Assembly (NCBI GenBank): GCA_050701635.1
Contig: JBOGDF010000024.1
Span: 1 to 26,590 of the forward strand
Length of the DNA stretch: 26,590 bases
Direction of reading: 5' to 3'
DNA from: WHSM01 sp050701635
Lineage (GTDB): Bacteria > Actinomycetota > Actinomycetes > Mycobacteriales > Micromonosporaceae
Positions 1-9,345 of this stretch are shown here, piece by piece; positions within the stretch are counted from its first letter, which is position 1; every line of letters starts with the position of its first letter. Below the pieces are notes generated by a model, which was not told the DNA's origin, searched no databases, and worked only from the letters and a program-made list of their open reading frames with translations. The translations under genes were made by a program, and so were the position numbers.

Positions 1-24
1 CGACGACCGGCCGCGTTGCAGAAC

Positions 25-53
25 CGTCCGGATACAACACCGGTATCCGGACG
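25..53 (-). terminator. Hairpin beyond the acnA stop, possible terminator
   Basis: A perfect 11-bp inverted repeat (25-35 with 43-53, 7-nt loop) lies 67 nt past the aconitase stop codon. No T-run follows on the minus strand, so it would be the tail-less type common in actinobacteria. It could instead be an operator of a gene left of the window. The rest of 1-119 shows no gene. Confidence 0.4.
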
Positions 54-119
54 AACCTGCGCCTTGCCGGACCGCCGCCTGGCACCTGTCTCGCTCGACC
101 AAGATCCACAGGACAGGCC

Positions 120-2897
<2,778 letters not shown>

Positions 2898-3050
2898 GTC
2901 GTACTCCTCGCATCTGTGATCTGTGCTTGCAGTCTCGCGCACTCCCGGCGGGCTCGCTGGGTTAGGTGAACCTTGCTGCCGCTGGGGCCGTCTTCAACAA
3001 ACCGTACGTCCGTCTTGTTTTGCGCGCAAGGCCGTGCCAGGGTGTGGGAC
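2898..3050. promoter_or_regulatory. Divergent region between acnA and the VOC gene
   Basis: These 153 bp separate two opposite start codons and must hold at least the acnA promoter. Visible elements are a short dyad AGGTGAACCT (2964-2973) and the 10-bp palindrome TTGCGCGCAA (3020-3029). The first resembles a DtxR/IdeR half-site, but I matched only about 10 of 19 positions of that box, so iron control is not supported. I cannot place -35/-10 boxes with confidence. Confidence 0.3.
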
Positions 3051-3410
3051 GTGACCAGAATCCACCATGTAAAGCTGTTGGGGCCGCCCGGGTCGGAGCC
3101 GGTGATGCGGGAGTTCTACGCCGGCGTACTCGGCCTGGAGGAGATCCCGAAGCCGCCGGTGCTGGCGGCGCGCGGCGGCTGCTGGTTCCGGGGCGGCGGC
3201 ATCGAGCTGCACGTCAGCCCGGACCCGGAGTTCCAGCCAGCTCGCAAGGCCCACCCCGGGCTGCTCTGGGACGACCTGGACGCGCTGGCGGGGCGGCTGG
3301 AGGCCGCCGGGCAGCCGGTGCGCTGGGACGGCGACTTCCCCGGGATGCGCCGCTTCTACGCCCACGACCCGTTCGGCAACCGCCTGGAGTTCCTCACCCC
3401 CACCGGGTGA
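3051..3410 (+). CDS. VOC superfamily (glyoxalase/bleomycin-resistance-like) protein
   Basis: A 119-residue single-module protein of the vicinal oxygen chelate fold. It begins VTRIHHVKLLGPPG, typical of the first beta strand with a metal-binding histidine, and ends DPFGNRLEFLTP, the conserved last strand with the acidic ligand. The middle shows CWFRGGGIELHV and HPGLLWDDLDALAGRL, the usual helix between the two beta-alpha-beta modules. Such proteins act as dimers in glyoxalase, dioxygenase, isomerase or antibiotic-binding roles, and the sequence alone does not say which. The GTG at 3051 is preferred because it places the family N-terminus right after Met; a GTG at 3042 is possible, and the open frame reaches back to 2973. 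It is transcribed alone and ends at a strong terminator. Confidence 0.85.
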   Translation: MTRIHHVKLLGPPGSEPVMREFYAGVLGLEEIPKPPVLAARGGCWFRGGGIELHVSPDPEFQPARKAHPGLLWDDLDALAGRLEAAGQPVRWDGDFPGMRRFYAHDPFGNRLEFLTPTG

Positions 3411-3443
3411 GGCCCCGGGTCCCCTCACCGAGGTCCCGGGGCC
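3411..3443. terminator. Bidirectional terminator between convergent genes
   Basis: GGCCCCGGG (3411-3419) pairs perfectly with CCCGGGGCC (3435-3443), and an inner CCTC/GAGG stem (3423-3426 with 3430-3433) folds in the loop. It begins at the base after the VOC stop codon and lies 12 nt from the stop of the minus-strand membrane gene, so it serves both. On the plus strand it is followed by GGAAAACCTT. Confidence 0.75.
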
Positions 3444-3455
3444 GGAAAACCTTGC

Positions 3456-3869
3456 TCAGCGGGTACGCCGCAGCCCCACGTACTGCAGCTCGGCGAACAC
3501 CAGCACGGCGGCCGCCTGCAGCAACAGGTACCCGACTCCGAGCCCGGTGAGCGGGAACCATCCGGCGAACGCGGTGAGCACGCTGTCGGCCACCCACAGC
3601 AGGTTCGCCCCGATCACCACCCACACCGCGACCGGCGCCATCCGGGTACGGGTCGACAGGTAGCCGAGCGCGGCCGCCCAGACCAGCAGGAAGACTCCCG
3701 CCGGCACCAGCAGCGACGGGGGAGTGCCGAGCAGCCCGGGCAGGAAGCCGACACCCGCCAGCGCGCCCACCCCGGACAGCCCGGACGCGACCCCGTCCAC
3801 TCGCAGGACGAGCCGCAGCAAGGCGTCGGTGCCGGCGGCGGTACGGGCGCTCTCGATGTGTGTGGTCAT
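3456..3869 (-). CDS. Small integral membrane protein, function unknown
   Basis: A 137-residue protein with about four hydrophobic segments: VDGVASGLSGVGALAGVGF, a segment centred on LLVPAGVFLLVWAAALGYL, MAPVAVWVVIGANLLWVAD, and LGVGYLLLQAAAVLVFAEL. It ends with a short basic tail (GLRRTR). The N-terminus (MTTHIESARTAAGTDALLRL) is cytoplasmic in character. The ATG at 3869 is supported by GGAGG 9 nt upstream; the longer open frame to 4010 lacks this. I recognise it only as a conserved actinobacterial type of small membrane protein. It lies 115 bp after the stop of the 478-residue membrane gene on the same strand, so the two could share a transcript, but the gap is large enough for its own promoter. 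Confidence 0.75.
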   Translation of the reverse strand: MTTHIESARTAAGTDALLRLVLRVDGVASGLSGVGALAGVGFLPGLLGTPPSLLVPAGVFLLVWAAALGYLSTRTRMAPVAVWVVIGANLLWVADSVLTAFAGWFPLTGLGVGYLLLQAAAVLVFAELQYVGLRRTR

Positions 3870-3984
3870 GGGGATCAACCTCCGTGGGTACGTGGTGTTC
3901 GGTTGCTCCCCACGCTGCGGATCAACCACTGCCACGACGACACGAAGCGCTGCCATCCGCTGCCAGTTCTGGGCTTTGTTTCGG
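3870..3984 (-). other. Gap between two minus-strand membrane genes
   Basis: 115 bp without a gene. Apart from the Shine-Dalgarno sequence of the downstream gene I see no clear promoter, hairpin or operator. The stretch is less GC-rich than its neighbours, which fits a promoter region. Confidence 0.35.
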
Positions 3985-5421
3985 TCAGACCTGGTCGAAT
4001 CCCCGGGCACGGAGGTCGTCGGCGACGAGTTTCGCGGCGGCGTTCTGCCAGTTGTGCAGGGTGCGCTCCGGCACCTGGCTCTGGAACCAGCGCAACGCCG
4101 TACGCGCCGTCGCCGGCAGGGCCGCGTGCCGCGCCCGCTGGCTGTACGGCCGCAGCCCCACCACGTACGGGAAGTAGAGAGCGTTGTAGTGCCGCCACTC
4201 GTCGCTGGTGCCGAACTCCCCGTCGGGCGGCTTGAGCCGGGTGATGCTCTCCAGCAGCAGCGACTTGAGCTGGTTCGCCCGCTCGACCGGCGACCCCGGC
4301 CCGTCGACCCGGCGCGCCACCACGGGCAGTCCGGTGAGCGGGCTCGCCACCAGCCGGCCCAGGTCGCCGTAGTGGCTGAGCGCCCGCCGGGTCAGCCGTA
4401 CGAACTCCGCGTCGCTCAGCTCGGTCAGCGCGTGCGCGTCGGCGCGCCGGGGCAGCGCCTCGGCCACGTCCCGCAGCTCGGCACGCTCCCGCCGCAGCGG
4501 GCCGGCGTCCGGGAAGGACACCCGGTCCAGCATCCGGTGCAGCGGATTCGCCAGCACCTGCACCGCGACCGCCGCCGCGATCCCACCGAACAACAAACCC
4601 ACCATCGCGGGGGTAGGCGGCGCGACCAGCATCGCGACCGCGATCTGGCCCCCGAACAGCACCGCCGTGACCAGCGCGATGACCGCCGAGCGGCGCATGT
4701 CCGGCCGCAGCGTCTCGCCCTCGTCGAACGCGTCGGCGACCGCCACCACGACGCCCAGCACCACCAGGTCCGCACCGATCCCCGCCACCGTCAGCCACTG
4801 CGGCAACCAGCCCAGCCCGAGCAGCAGCGCCGCCACCCCGAGCCCCACCAGGACGGTCGCCGCCAGCACCAACCCGCCCACCGGCCCGGGCAGCGCCAAC
4901 CGCCGCGCCACCAGCACAGCCCCGAACGCCGCAAGCAACGGCCCCAGCACCGCCACCGCGAGAACCCCCGCGAGCAGCAGCCCCAACCAGTCGGGCACTC
5001 CGTGCCAGACCCACTCCGTCGAGGAGGCCGGCACGACGGGGCCCAGACCGATCAGGCGGGCGGTCGCGGGAAAGCCGCCCAGGAGCACGAACCCGAGGAT
5101 CGCCGGCGTACTCGAGCCCATAGCCGATGTGAGCCACCAGCGGTCAGCCCACTCCCGCCAGGTCACCGCCTCCGGCAGCAGCCGCAGCAGTACGCCGGTC
5201 CACGCCACCGCCGGTACGCAGAGCAGCCCGCTCTGCACCGCGGTCAGCGGAGTCGCCGCCGCCGGCCAGGCGTTGGCGAGCGCGAGACAGGCGAGCGCGA
5301 GGGCGTACCCGAGCAGCCCGATGCCGGCGCGGCGCAGCACAGGCTTGGACGGATCGCGCGCGATCAGGTAGAGCCCGAGCCACCAGGCCAGCCCGAACCC
5401 GACCGCGGACAGCCCGAGCAT
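3985..5421 (-). CDS. Multi-spanning membrane protein with cytosolic C-terminal domain
   Basis: A 478-residue protein I cannot assign to a characterised family. About the first 290 residues hold seven or eight hydrophobic helices, beginning MLGLSAVGFGLAWWLGLYLI, separated by short loops. A linker follows, NPLHRMLDRVSFPDAG, of the kind that joins the 7TM sensor region of some histidine kinases to the cytosol. The remaining ~180 residues are soluble and include EFVRLTRRALSHYGDL, RANQLKSLLLESITRLKPP, YNALYFPYVVGLRPYS and the end VPERTLHNWQNAAAKLVADD, which looks like a helix-turn-helix. There is no kinase, GGDEF or other catalytic motif. The ATG at 5421 lies 9 nt after the dedA stop codon, with only a weak GGTAG ribosome site, so it is probably co-transcribed with and coupled to dedA. 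A membrane-tethered sensor or regulator is a guess from architecture. Confidence 0.8.
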   Translation of the reverse strand: MLGLSAVGFGLAWWLGLYLIARDPSKPVLRRAGIGLLGYALALACLALANAWPAAATPLTAVQSGLLCVPAVAWTGVLLRLLPEAVTWREWADRWWLTSAMGSSTPAILGFVLLGGFPATARLIGLGPVVPASSTEWVWHGVPDWLGLLLAGVLAVAVLGPLLAAFGAVLVARRLALPGPVGGLVLAATVLVGLGVAALLLGLGWLPQWLTVAGIGADLVVLGVVVAVADAFDEGETLRPDMRRSAVIALVTAVLFGGQIAVAMLVAPPTPAMVGLLFGGIAAAVAVQVLANPLHRMLDRVSFPDAGPLRRERAELRDVAEALPRRADAHALTELSDAEFVRLTRRALSHYGDLGRLVASPLTGLPVVARRVDGPGSPVERANQLKSLLLESITRLKPPDGEFGTSDEWRHYNALYFPYVVGLRPYSQRARHAALPATARTALRWFQSQVPERTLHNWQNAAAKLVADDLRARGFDQV

Positions 5422-5430
5422 CGGTGGCTA

Positions 5431-6138
5431 CTACCGGGAGGAGGCGGCGTCGGCCTTCTCGGTCGGGTCGGCCTTCGCGGCGGCGCGGCGGTCGCGGCGC
5501 TGCAGGTACCAGGCCCTACCCACGTGCAGCATCGTGGGAAGCACCGCGGCGAGGATCCCGATGAGGACGATCACCTCGATGTATTCGCGGACGAAGGGGA
5601 TCTGCCCGAGGTAGAAGCCCGCGGTGGTGATGGTGGTGCCCCAGACGATGTCGCCGAGCGTGTTGAACAGCGTGAACTTGCGGTACTGCATCTTCGACAC
5701 GCCCGCCATCAGCGGCACGATCGTTCGTACCACCGGTACGAACCGGGCGACGGCGACAGTCGCGGGGCCGTACTTGGTGAAGAACTGGTGCGCCCGCTCG
5801 ACGTACTCCTGCTTGAACAGCAGCGAGTCGGGCCGGCGGAAGATCGCGGGCCCGGCCTTCCGGCCGATCCAGTAGCCGGTCTGGTCCCCGGCGATGGCGG
5901 CGATCGGGATCGCGAGCAGCAGCACCCACATCGGCGGCAGCACGCCGATCGCCGAGAGCAGTCCGGCGGTGAACAGCAGCGAGTCGCCTGGCAGCACGAC
6001 GCCGATCAGGACGGCCGATTCACCGAAGACGATGACGAGCAGGCCGACGAACCCGAAGGTCCTGAGCAGGAACTCGGGGTCGAGCCAGCCGGGAAGCAGG
6101 GACAGCGAAGTGACGAGGGTGCCGGTAGCGAAGCTCAC
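5431..6138 (-). CDS. DedA family (VTT/SNARE-associated) membrane protein
   Basis: A 235-residue polytopic membrane protein of the DedA family, whose members are linked to lipid-carrier recycling (undecaprenyl phosphate, phospholipid flipping), proton-motive force and envelope stress. Family marks are FGESAVLIGVVLPGDSLLF (re-entrant helix with the conserved acidic residues), AAIAGDQTGYWIGRKAG, and the signature RFVPVVRTIVPLMAG with its two arginines. The C-terminus is a charged cytoplasmic tail (QRRDRRAAAKADPTEK). The start is a GTG at 6138 with no Shine-Dalgarno sequence; TACCGT (6147-6152) ends 8 nt upstream, so translation may be leaderless. It leads directly into the 478-residue membrane gene and is separated by 72 bp from the DUF2207-like gene upstream. 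Confidence 0.93.
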   Translation of the reverse strand: MSFATGTLVTSLSLLPGWLDPEFLLRTFGFVGLLVIVFGESAVLIGVVLPGDSLLFTAGLLSAIGVLPPMWVLLLAIPIAAIAGDQTGYWIGRKAGPAIFRRPDSLLFKQEYVERAHQFFTKYGPATVAVARFVPVVRTIVPLMAGVSKMQYRKFTLFNTLGDIVWGTTITTAGFYLGQIPFVREYIEVIVLIGILAAVLPTMLHVGRAWYLQRRDRRAAAKADPTEKADAASSR

Positions 6139-6210
6139 GCGGTTAGACGGTACTTGGCGTTTCTCAATACTGCGTCATCGGGCACCGCTTTGTGTCCCGC
6201 TGTCCGGTCC
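6139..6210 (-). promoter_or_regulatory. Probable dedA promoter region
   Basis: 72 bp between the stop of the DUF2207-like gene and the dedA GTG. On the minus strand TACCGT (6147-6152) fits the TANNNT -10 pattern and is 8 nt from the start codon. TTGAGA (6162-6167) is present but only 9 nt upstream of it, too close for a -35 partner. Confidence 0.35.
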
Positions 6211-7617
6211 TCATGTGGTCGCCGTCTCCGATGCGCCGGTACGCCCGTCCGCCTGCTGCGGGATCTCCAGATCGTCGACCGCGGGCTCAGGCGTGGCACC
6301 GCGTACCACGGCGAGGCGGCTGACCAGGCCGGTCCAGCGGCGTACCCGCAGCGTGACCGTGCTGCCGAGGCCGAGCCCCTCACCGAGGTGGCCGGGCAGG
6401 ATCCAGGCGTCCAGCAGGTCGCGGTCGCCGTCGGCGACGGCGAGCACGTACCGGCCGGCCAGGGCCCGGGTACGGGTCGCCGTGTAGTCCTCCAGCAGCA
6501 CCACCGTGCCGGTACGGTCCCGGCTGCCGACCACGTCGGCGATCGCCAGCGCGGCGAGCCCGACCGCGGCGAGCGCGCCGGCCGCCACCGCCACCCAACC
6601 GGCGAGCCGGCCGAACTGCGGCAGGTAGTCGCCGTACCCCCGCAACAGCGCGGCACCGGCAACGGTGCCGATCAGGGCCAGCGCGGCGGCGCCGGTGCAG
6701 CCCAGCCCGCCCCAGCCCCAGCAGAACCGCAGCCGGTCCGGGTACGCCACCCGCAGCGCCCGGTCCCGCGCCAGCACCCGGCGGTGCCGGGCCGGCGTCA
6801 GCCGGAGCTGCTCGGACAGCCCGGGCGCCACGCCGAGCGCCACCGCGTACGCGGTCCGCTGCTGCGCCGCGGCGGCATCGCCGATCTCGGCGGTGGCCAG
6901 CTCCGGATCGGATTCCCGCAGGTGGGTACGCACGCCGAGCCAGTGCGCGGCGGCGGCGCGGCCGGCGGGGGTCGGGCGGTAGCGCTCGCGTACCCGTACC
7001 GCGAGCTGGTGCAGCACCAACAGGATCGCCACCGACACCGCGATCGCCGAGACCAGCCGGTCACTCGGCACCGACAGATACGCCCACGCCCCCAACGCCA
7101 GGGACGGGATCAGCGCGGTGGCGGACAGGAAGTCGGTGTTGACGCCGACCCGCGCCAGATCCCGCGCCCGCGCGTCGGCGGAGACCTCGGCGGCGTACCG
7201 GGCGAGCCAGCGTTGCGCCGCTCGGCGGGTGTGGAACGCCAGCGCGGAAACCGGCGTACGGCCGTTGCGCGCCTGGGTACGCAGCCGGCCCATCAGCCGC
7301 CGCTCGTACCGGGTCAGGTTCGGCGGGTCGGGCTGGTGGATCTCGAGCACCGGATGGTCCGGATCGTCGGCGCGTACCGCCACGAATCCGCGTGCCAGGA
7401 AGTCCAGCAGGGTGCCGGCGACGGCGTCCGGGGTGCAGCGCCAGCGTTGCGCCAGCATGTTGGCGACCGCGGGCCGGGAGCTGCCCAGCACGTCGGTCGG
7501 CGGATCCGGCAGTACCGTACGCGGGCGCGTCCAGATCCGGATCCCGGCCAGGATGAGCAGCCAGACGACGAGGCTGCCGCCGCCGGTGAGGAACAGTGCT
7601 GTCGCGAGTAATGGCAT
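6211..7617 (-). CDS. DUF2207-like membrane protein lacking the N-terminal domain
   Basis: A 468-residue protein resembling the C-terminal two thirds of DUF2207 (YciQ-type) membrane proteins. A single N-terminal helix (ALFLTGGGSLVVWLLILAG) is followed by a cytosolic winged-helix-like part (RPAVANMLAQRWRCTPDAV, then AGTLLDFLARGFVAVRA), with the usual 'type of content then domain of unknown role' arrangement. Two further helices lie at DFLSATALIPSLALGAWAYL and RLVSAIAVSVAILLVLHQLA, then a soluble part (HWLGVRTHLRESDPELATAE, TAYAVALGVAPGL) and two more helices near residues 300-355. The periplasmic beta domain normally at the DUF2207 N-terminus is absent. The ATG at 7617 has AAGGAG 6 nt upstream. 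Its function is unknown, although relatives are envelope proteins. It probably has its own promoter in 7618-7709. Confidence 0.75.
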   Translation of the reverse strand: MPLLATALFLTGGGSLVVWLLILAGIRIWTRPRTVLPDPPTDVLGSSRPAVANMLAQRWRCTPDAVAGTLLDFLARGFVAVRADDPDHPVLEIHQPDPPNLTRYERRLMGRLRTQARNGRTPVSALAFHTRRAAQRWLARYAAEVSADARARDLARVGVNTDFLSATALIPSLALGAWAYLSVPSDRLVSAIAVSVAILLVLHQLAVRVRERYRPTPAGRAAAAHWLGVRTHLRESDPELATAEIGDAAAAQQRTAYAVALGVAPGLSEQLRLTPARHRRVLARDRALRVAYPDRLRFCWGWGGLGCTGAAALALIGTVAGAALLRGYGDYLPQFGRLAGWVAVAAGALAAVGLAALAIADVVGSRDRTGTVVLLEDYTATRTRALAGRYVLAVADGDRDLLDAWILPGHLGEGLGLGSTVTLRVRRWTGLVSRLAVVRGATPEPAVDDLEIPQQADGRTGASETATT

Positions 7618-7709
7618 GGCCCGCTCCTTCGACGTACTACATACAGTCCCGCCGCTGACACACAGAGCGGTAGACCCTTGTCGTAGAACTGTCGAAAATT
7701 TGCGGAATA

Positions 7710-7734
7710 GGGGCCGAAAGCCCCCGGATTCGGG
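7710..7734 (-). terminator. Terminator of pepP
   Basis: On the minus strand GGGGC-TTTCG-GCCCC (7710-7724) is followed by TATTCC and an AT-rich stretch. A second small hairpin CCCG-GATT-CGGG (7723-7734) overlaps its base. It begins a few nt after the pepP stop codon. The remainder of 7618-7738 holds the AT-richer region upstream of the DUF2207-like gene and no other gene. Confidence 0.65.
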
Positions 7735-7738
7735 TGCC

Positions 7739-9220
7739 TCAGTCGGGCAGGCGCGGGCCCTGCTCCCGTTGCGCGGCGAGCCACTCCTCGACCTCGTCGG
7801 CCTTGCGCGGCAGCCCGGCGGAGAGGTTCTCCGCGCCGGAGGCGGTGACCAGGACGTCGTCCTCGATCCGGATCCCGATGCCGCGCAGCTCTTCGGGCAC
7901 CAGCTCGTCCTGCGGCTGGAAGTACAGCCCCGGCTCGACGGTGAGCACGTACCCCTCGTCGACGGCGCCCTCGCGGTAGTTCTCCTTGCGGGCGTTGGCG
8001 CAGTCGTGCACGTCGAGCCCGAGCATGTGGCCGAAGCCGTGCAGGCTCCACCGCCGGTACAGCTGCTTGTCGGAGTCCAGCGCCTCTTCCGCGGAGCAGG
8101 GGAGTACGCCGAGCGCTTCCAGCCCCTCGGCCAGCACGCTCATGCAGACCCGGTTGATCTCCCGGAACTCCACGCCGGGGCGTACCGCCTCGATGCCGGC
8201 CTGCTGGGAGGCGTACACGATCTGGTAGACCTCGCGCTGCAGGTCGGTGAACCGCCCGGAGACCGGGAGGGTACGCGTCACGTCGGCGGTGTAGAGGTGA
8301 CGGTTCTCGATCCCCATGTCCATCAGGAGCAGCTCGCCGGGGCGGGTCTGCCCGTCGTTGCGGATCCAGTGCAGCGTGGTGGCGTGGGAGCCGGCGGCGA
8401 CGATCGAGCTGTAGCCGACGGTGTTGCCGTCGTGGCGGGCACGCAGCCCGAAGATCCCGTCCAGCAGCCGCTCCGAGACGCCCCGGTCCGCCGGCAGCAC
8501 CCGGGCCACGTCCTCGAAGCCCCGTACGGTCGCCTCCACCGCGTCGACCAGCTGCGCGATCTCCCACTCGTCCTTGACCAGCCGCAGCTCGGAGAGCACG
8601 GCGGCCAGCTCGGCGTCCCGGGTCAGCGGCTTCTCGGCACCCTCGGCGGCCTCGGGCTGCTCCTGCGGCGTGATCGCGGCGTCGACGCGGTGGTCGAAGC
8701 CGCGCAGCACCCGGGTGCGCTCCGGCTCCAGCTCGGCGAGCGCCTTCTCCAGGTCGGCGATGTCGGCGGTCTCGATGCCGAGTAGGTCGCTGCGCTCGGC
8801 CAGCGAGTGCCTGCGGCCGATCCACAGCTCGCCGTACTGCGAGTCGCGGAAGAACTCGTCGGTGTCCTTGGGGGAGCGCGGGCGGGCGTACAGCACCGCG
8901 TCGTGGCCCTCGCCGTTCGGGCGCAGCACCAGCACGGCGTCCGGGTCGTGTTCCCCGGTCAGCCACATGAAGTCGGCGCCGGGCCGGAACGGGTAGTGGC
9001 AGTCGTTGTTGCGAACCTTCTCGGTGCCGGTGGGGATCACCAGCGTGTCGCCGCCGAACGCCCGGGACAGCTGTTCCCGGCGCCGCGCATGGCAGGGCGC
9101 GTAGTCGACGGTGACCAGCCCGGTCAGGCTGTCCTCGCGCCACCCGGTACGCATGAACTGCAGCAGTGGTTCGGGATAGTCAGGGTGGTGAGCCGGCTTC
9201 TGCCCCTCAGGCTCCGTCAT
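7739..9220 (-). CDS. pepP: Xaa-Pro aminopeptidase (aminopeptidase P, M24B)
   Basis: Cytosolic metallopeptidase that removes an N-terminal residue preceding proline. The 493-residue product has the two-domain M24B layout: an N-terminal creatinase-like domain (about residues 30-180, with FRPGADFMWLTGEHDPDAVL) and a C-terminal pita-bread domain. All five dinuclear-metal ligands are visible: D301 (MDMG), D313 (TADVTRT), H398 (HGFGHMLGLDVHD), E429 (TVEPGLYF) and E453 (IRIEDDVLV). A charged segment near residues 185-205 (EQPEAAEGAEKP) is a linker. The ATG at 9220 has AAGGAG 7 nt upstream; an in-frame GTG at 9238 is less likely. It diverges from asnB, with 125 bp between the two start codons, and ends at its own terminator. 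Confidence 0.95.
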   Translation of the reverse strand: MTEPEGQKPAHHPDYPEPLLQFMRTGWREDSLTGLVTVDYAPCHARRREQLSRAFGGDTLVIPTGTEKVRNNDCHYPFRPGADFMWLTGEHDPDAVLVLRPNGEGHDAVLYARPRSPKDTDEFFRDSQYGELWIGRRHSLAERSDLLGIETADIADLEKALAELEPERTRVLRGFDHRVDAAITPQEQPEAAEGAEKPLTRDAELAAVLSELRLVKDEWEIAQLVDAVEATVRGFEDVARVLPADRGVSERLLDGIFGLRARHDGNTVGYSSIVAAGSHATTLHWIRNDGQTRPGELLLMDMGIENRHLYTADVTRTLPVSGRFTDLQREVYQIVYASQQAGIEAVRPGVEFREINRVCMSVLAEGLEALGVLPCSAEEALDSDKQLYRRWSLHGFGHMLGLDVHDCANARKENYREGAVDEGYVLTVEPGLYFQPQDELVPEELRGIGIRIEDDVLVTASGAENLSAGLPRKADEVEEWLAAQREQGPRLPD

Positions 9221-9238
9221 CAATTCGCTCCTTACCAC

Positions 9239-9275
9239 TGCCGGTACGCCACCTTGACGGTATCGCGTACCGGCA
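9239..9275. promoter_or_regulatory. Perfect 11-bp dyad in the pepP/asnB divergent region
   Basis: TGCCGGTACGC (9239-9249) is matched exactly by GCGTACCGGCA (9265-9275), with a 15-bp spacer that contains TTGACG (9254-9259), a possible -35 box reading toward asnB. A further direct copy of the 8-mer TACCGGCA lies at 9292-9299. Halves 26 bp apart between two divergent starts suggest a regulator-binding site or a cruciform. No convincing -10 box follows the TTGACG at 17-18 bp. Confidence 0.5.
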
Positions 9276-9301
9276 CGCGGGGCGATGGGCCTACCGGCAT
9301 T

Positions 9302-9326
9302 GGGGGAGTGCGGCAGCGCAGCCCCC
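9302..9326 (+). promoter_or_regulatory. Hairpin in the asnB leader
   Basis: GGGGG (9302-9306) pairs with CCCCC (9322-9326), enclosing TGCG/CGCA (9309-9312 with 9317-9320). The structure ends 7 nt before the asnB Shine-Dalgarno AGGA (9334-9337). It could affect translation or mRNA stability if the transcript begins upstream of it. Confidence 0.4.
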
Positions 9327-9345
9327 GCATGCGAGGATGGCTGCC

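Noticed and set aside
2962..2980. DtxR/IdeR iron box upstream of acnA
   Set aside because: Only about 10 of 19 consensus positions match and the second half-site is missing.
3724..7611. 1295-codon open frame on the plus strand
   Set aside because: It runs antisense through four well-supported membrane protein genes and encodes an Arg/Gln/Pro-rich low-complexity product.
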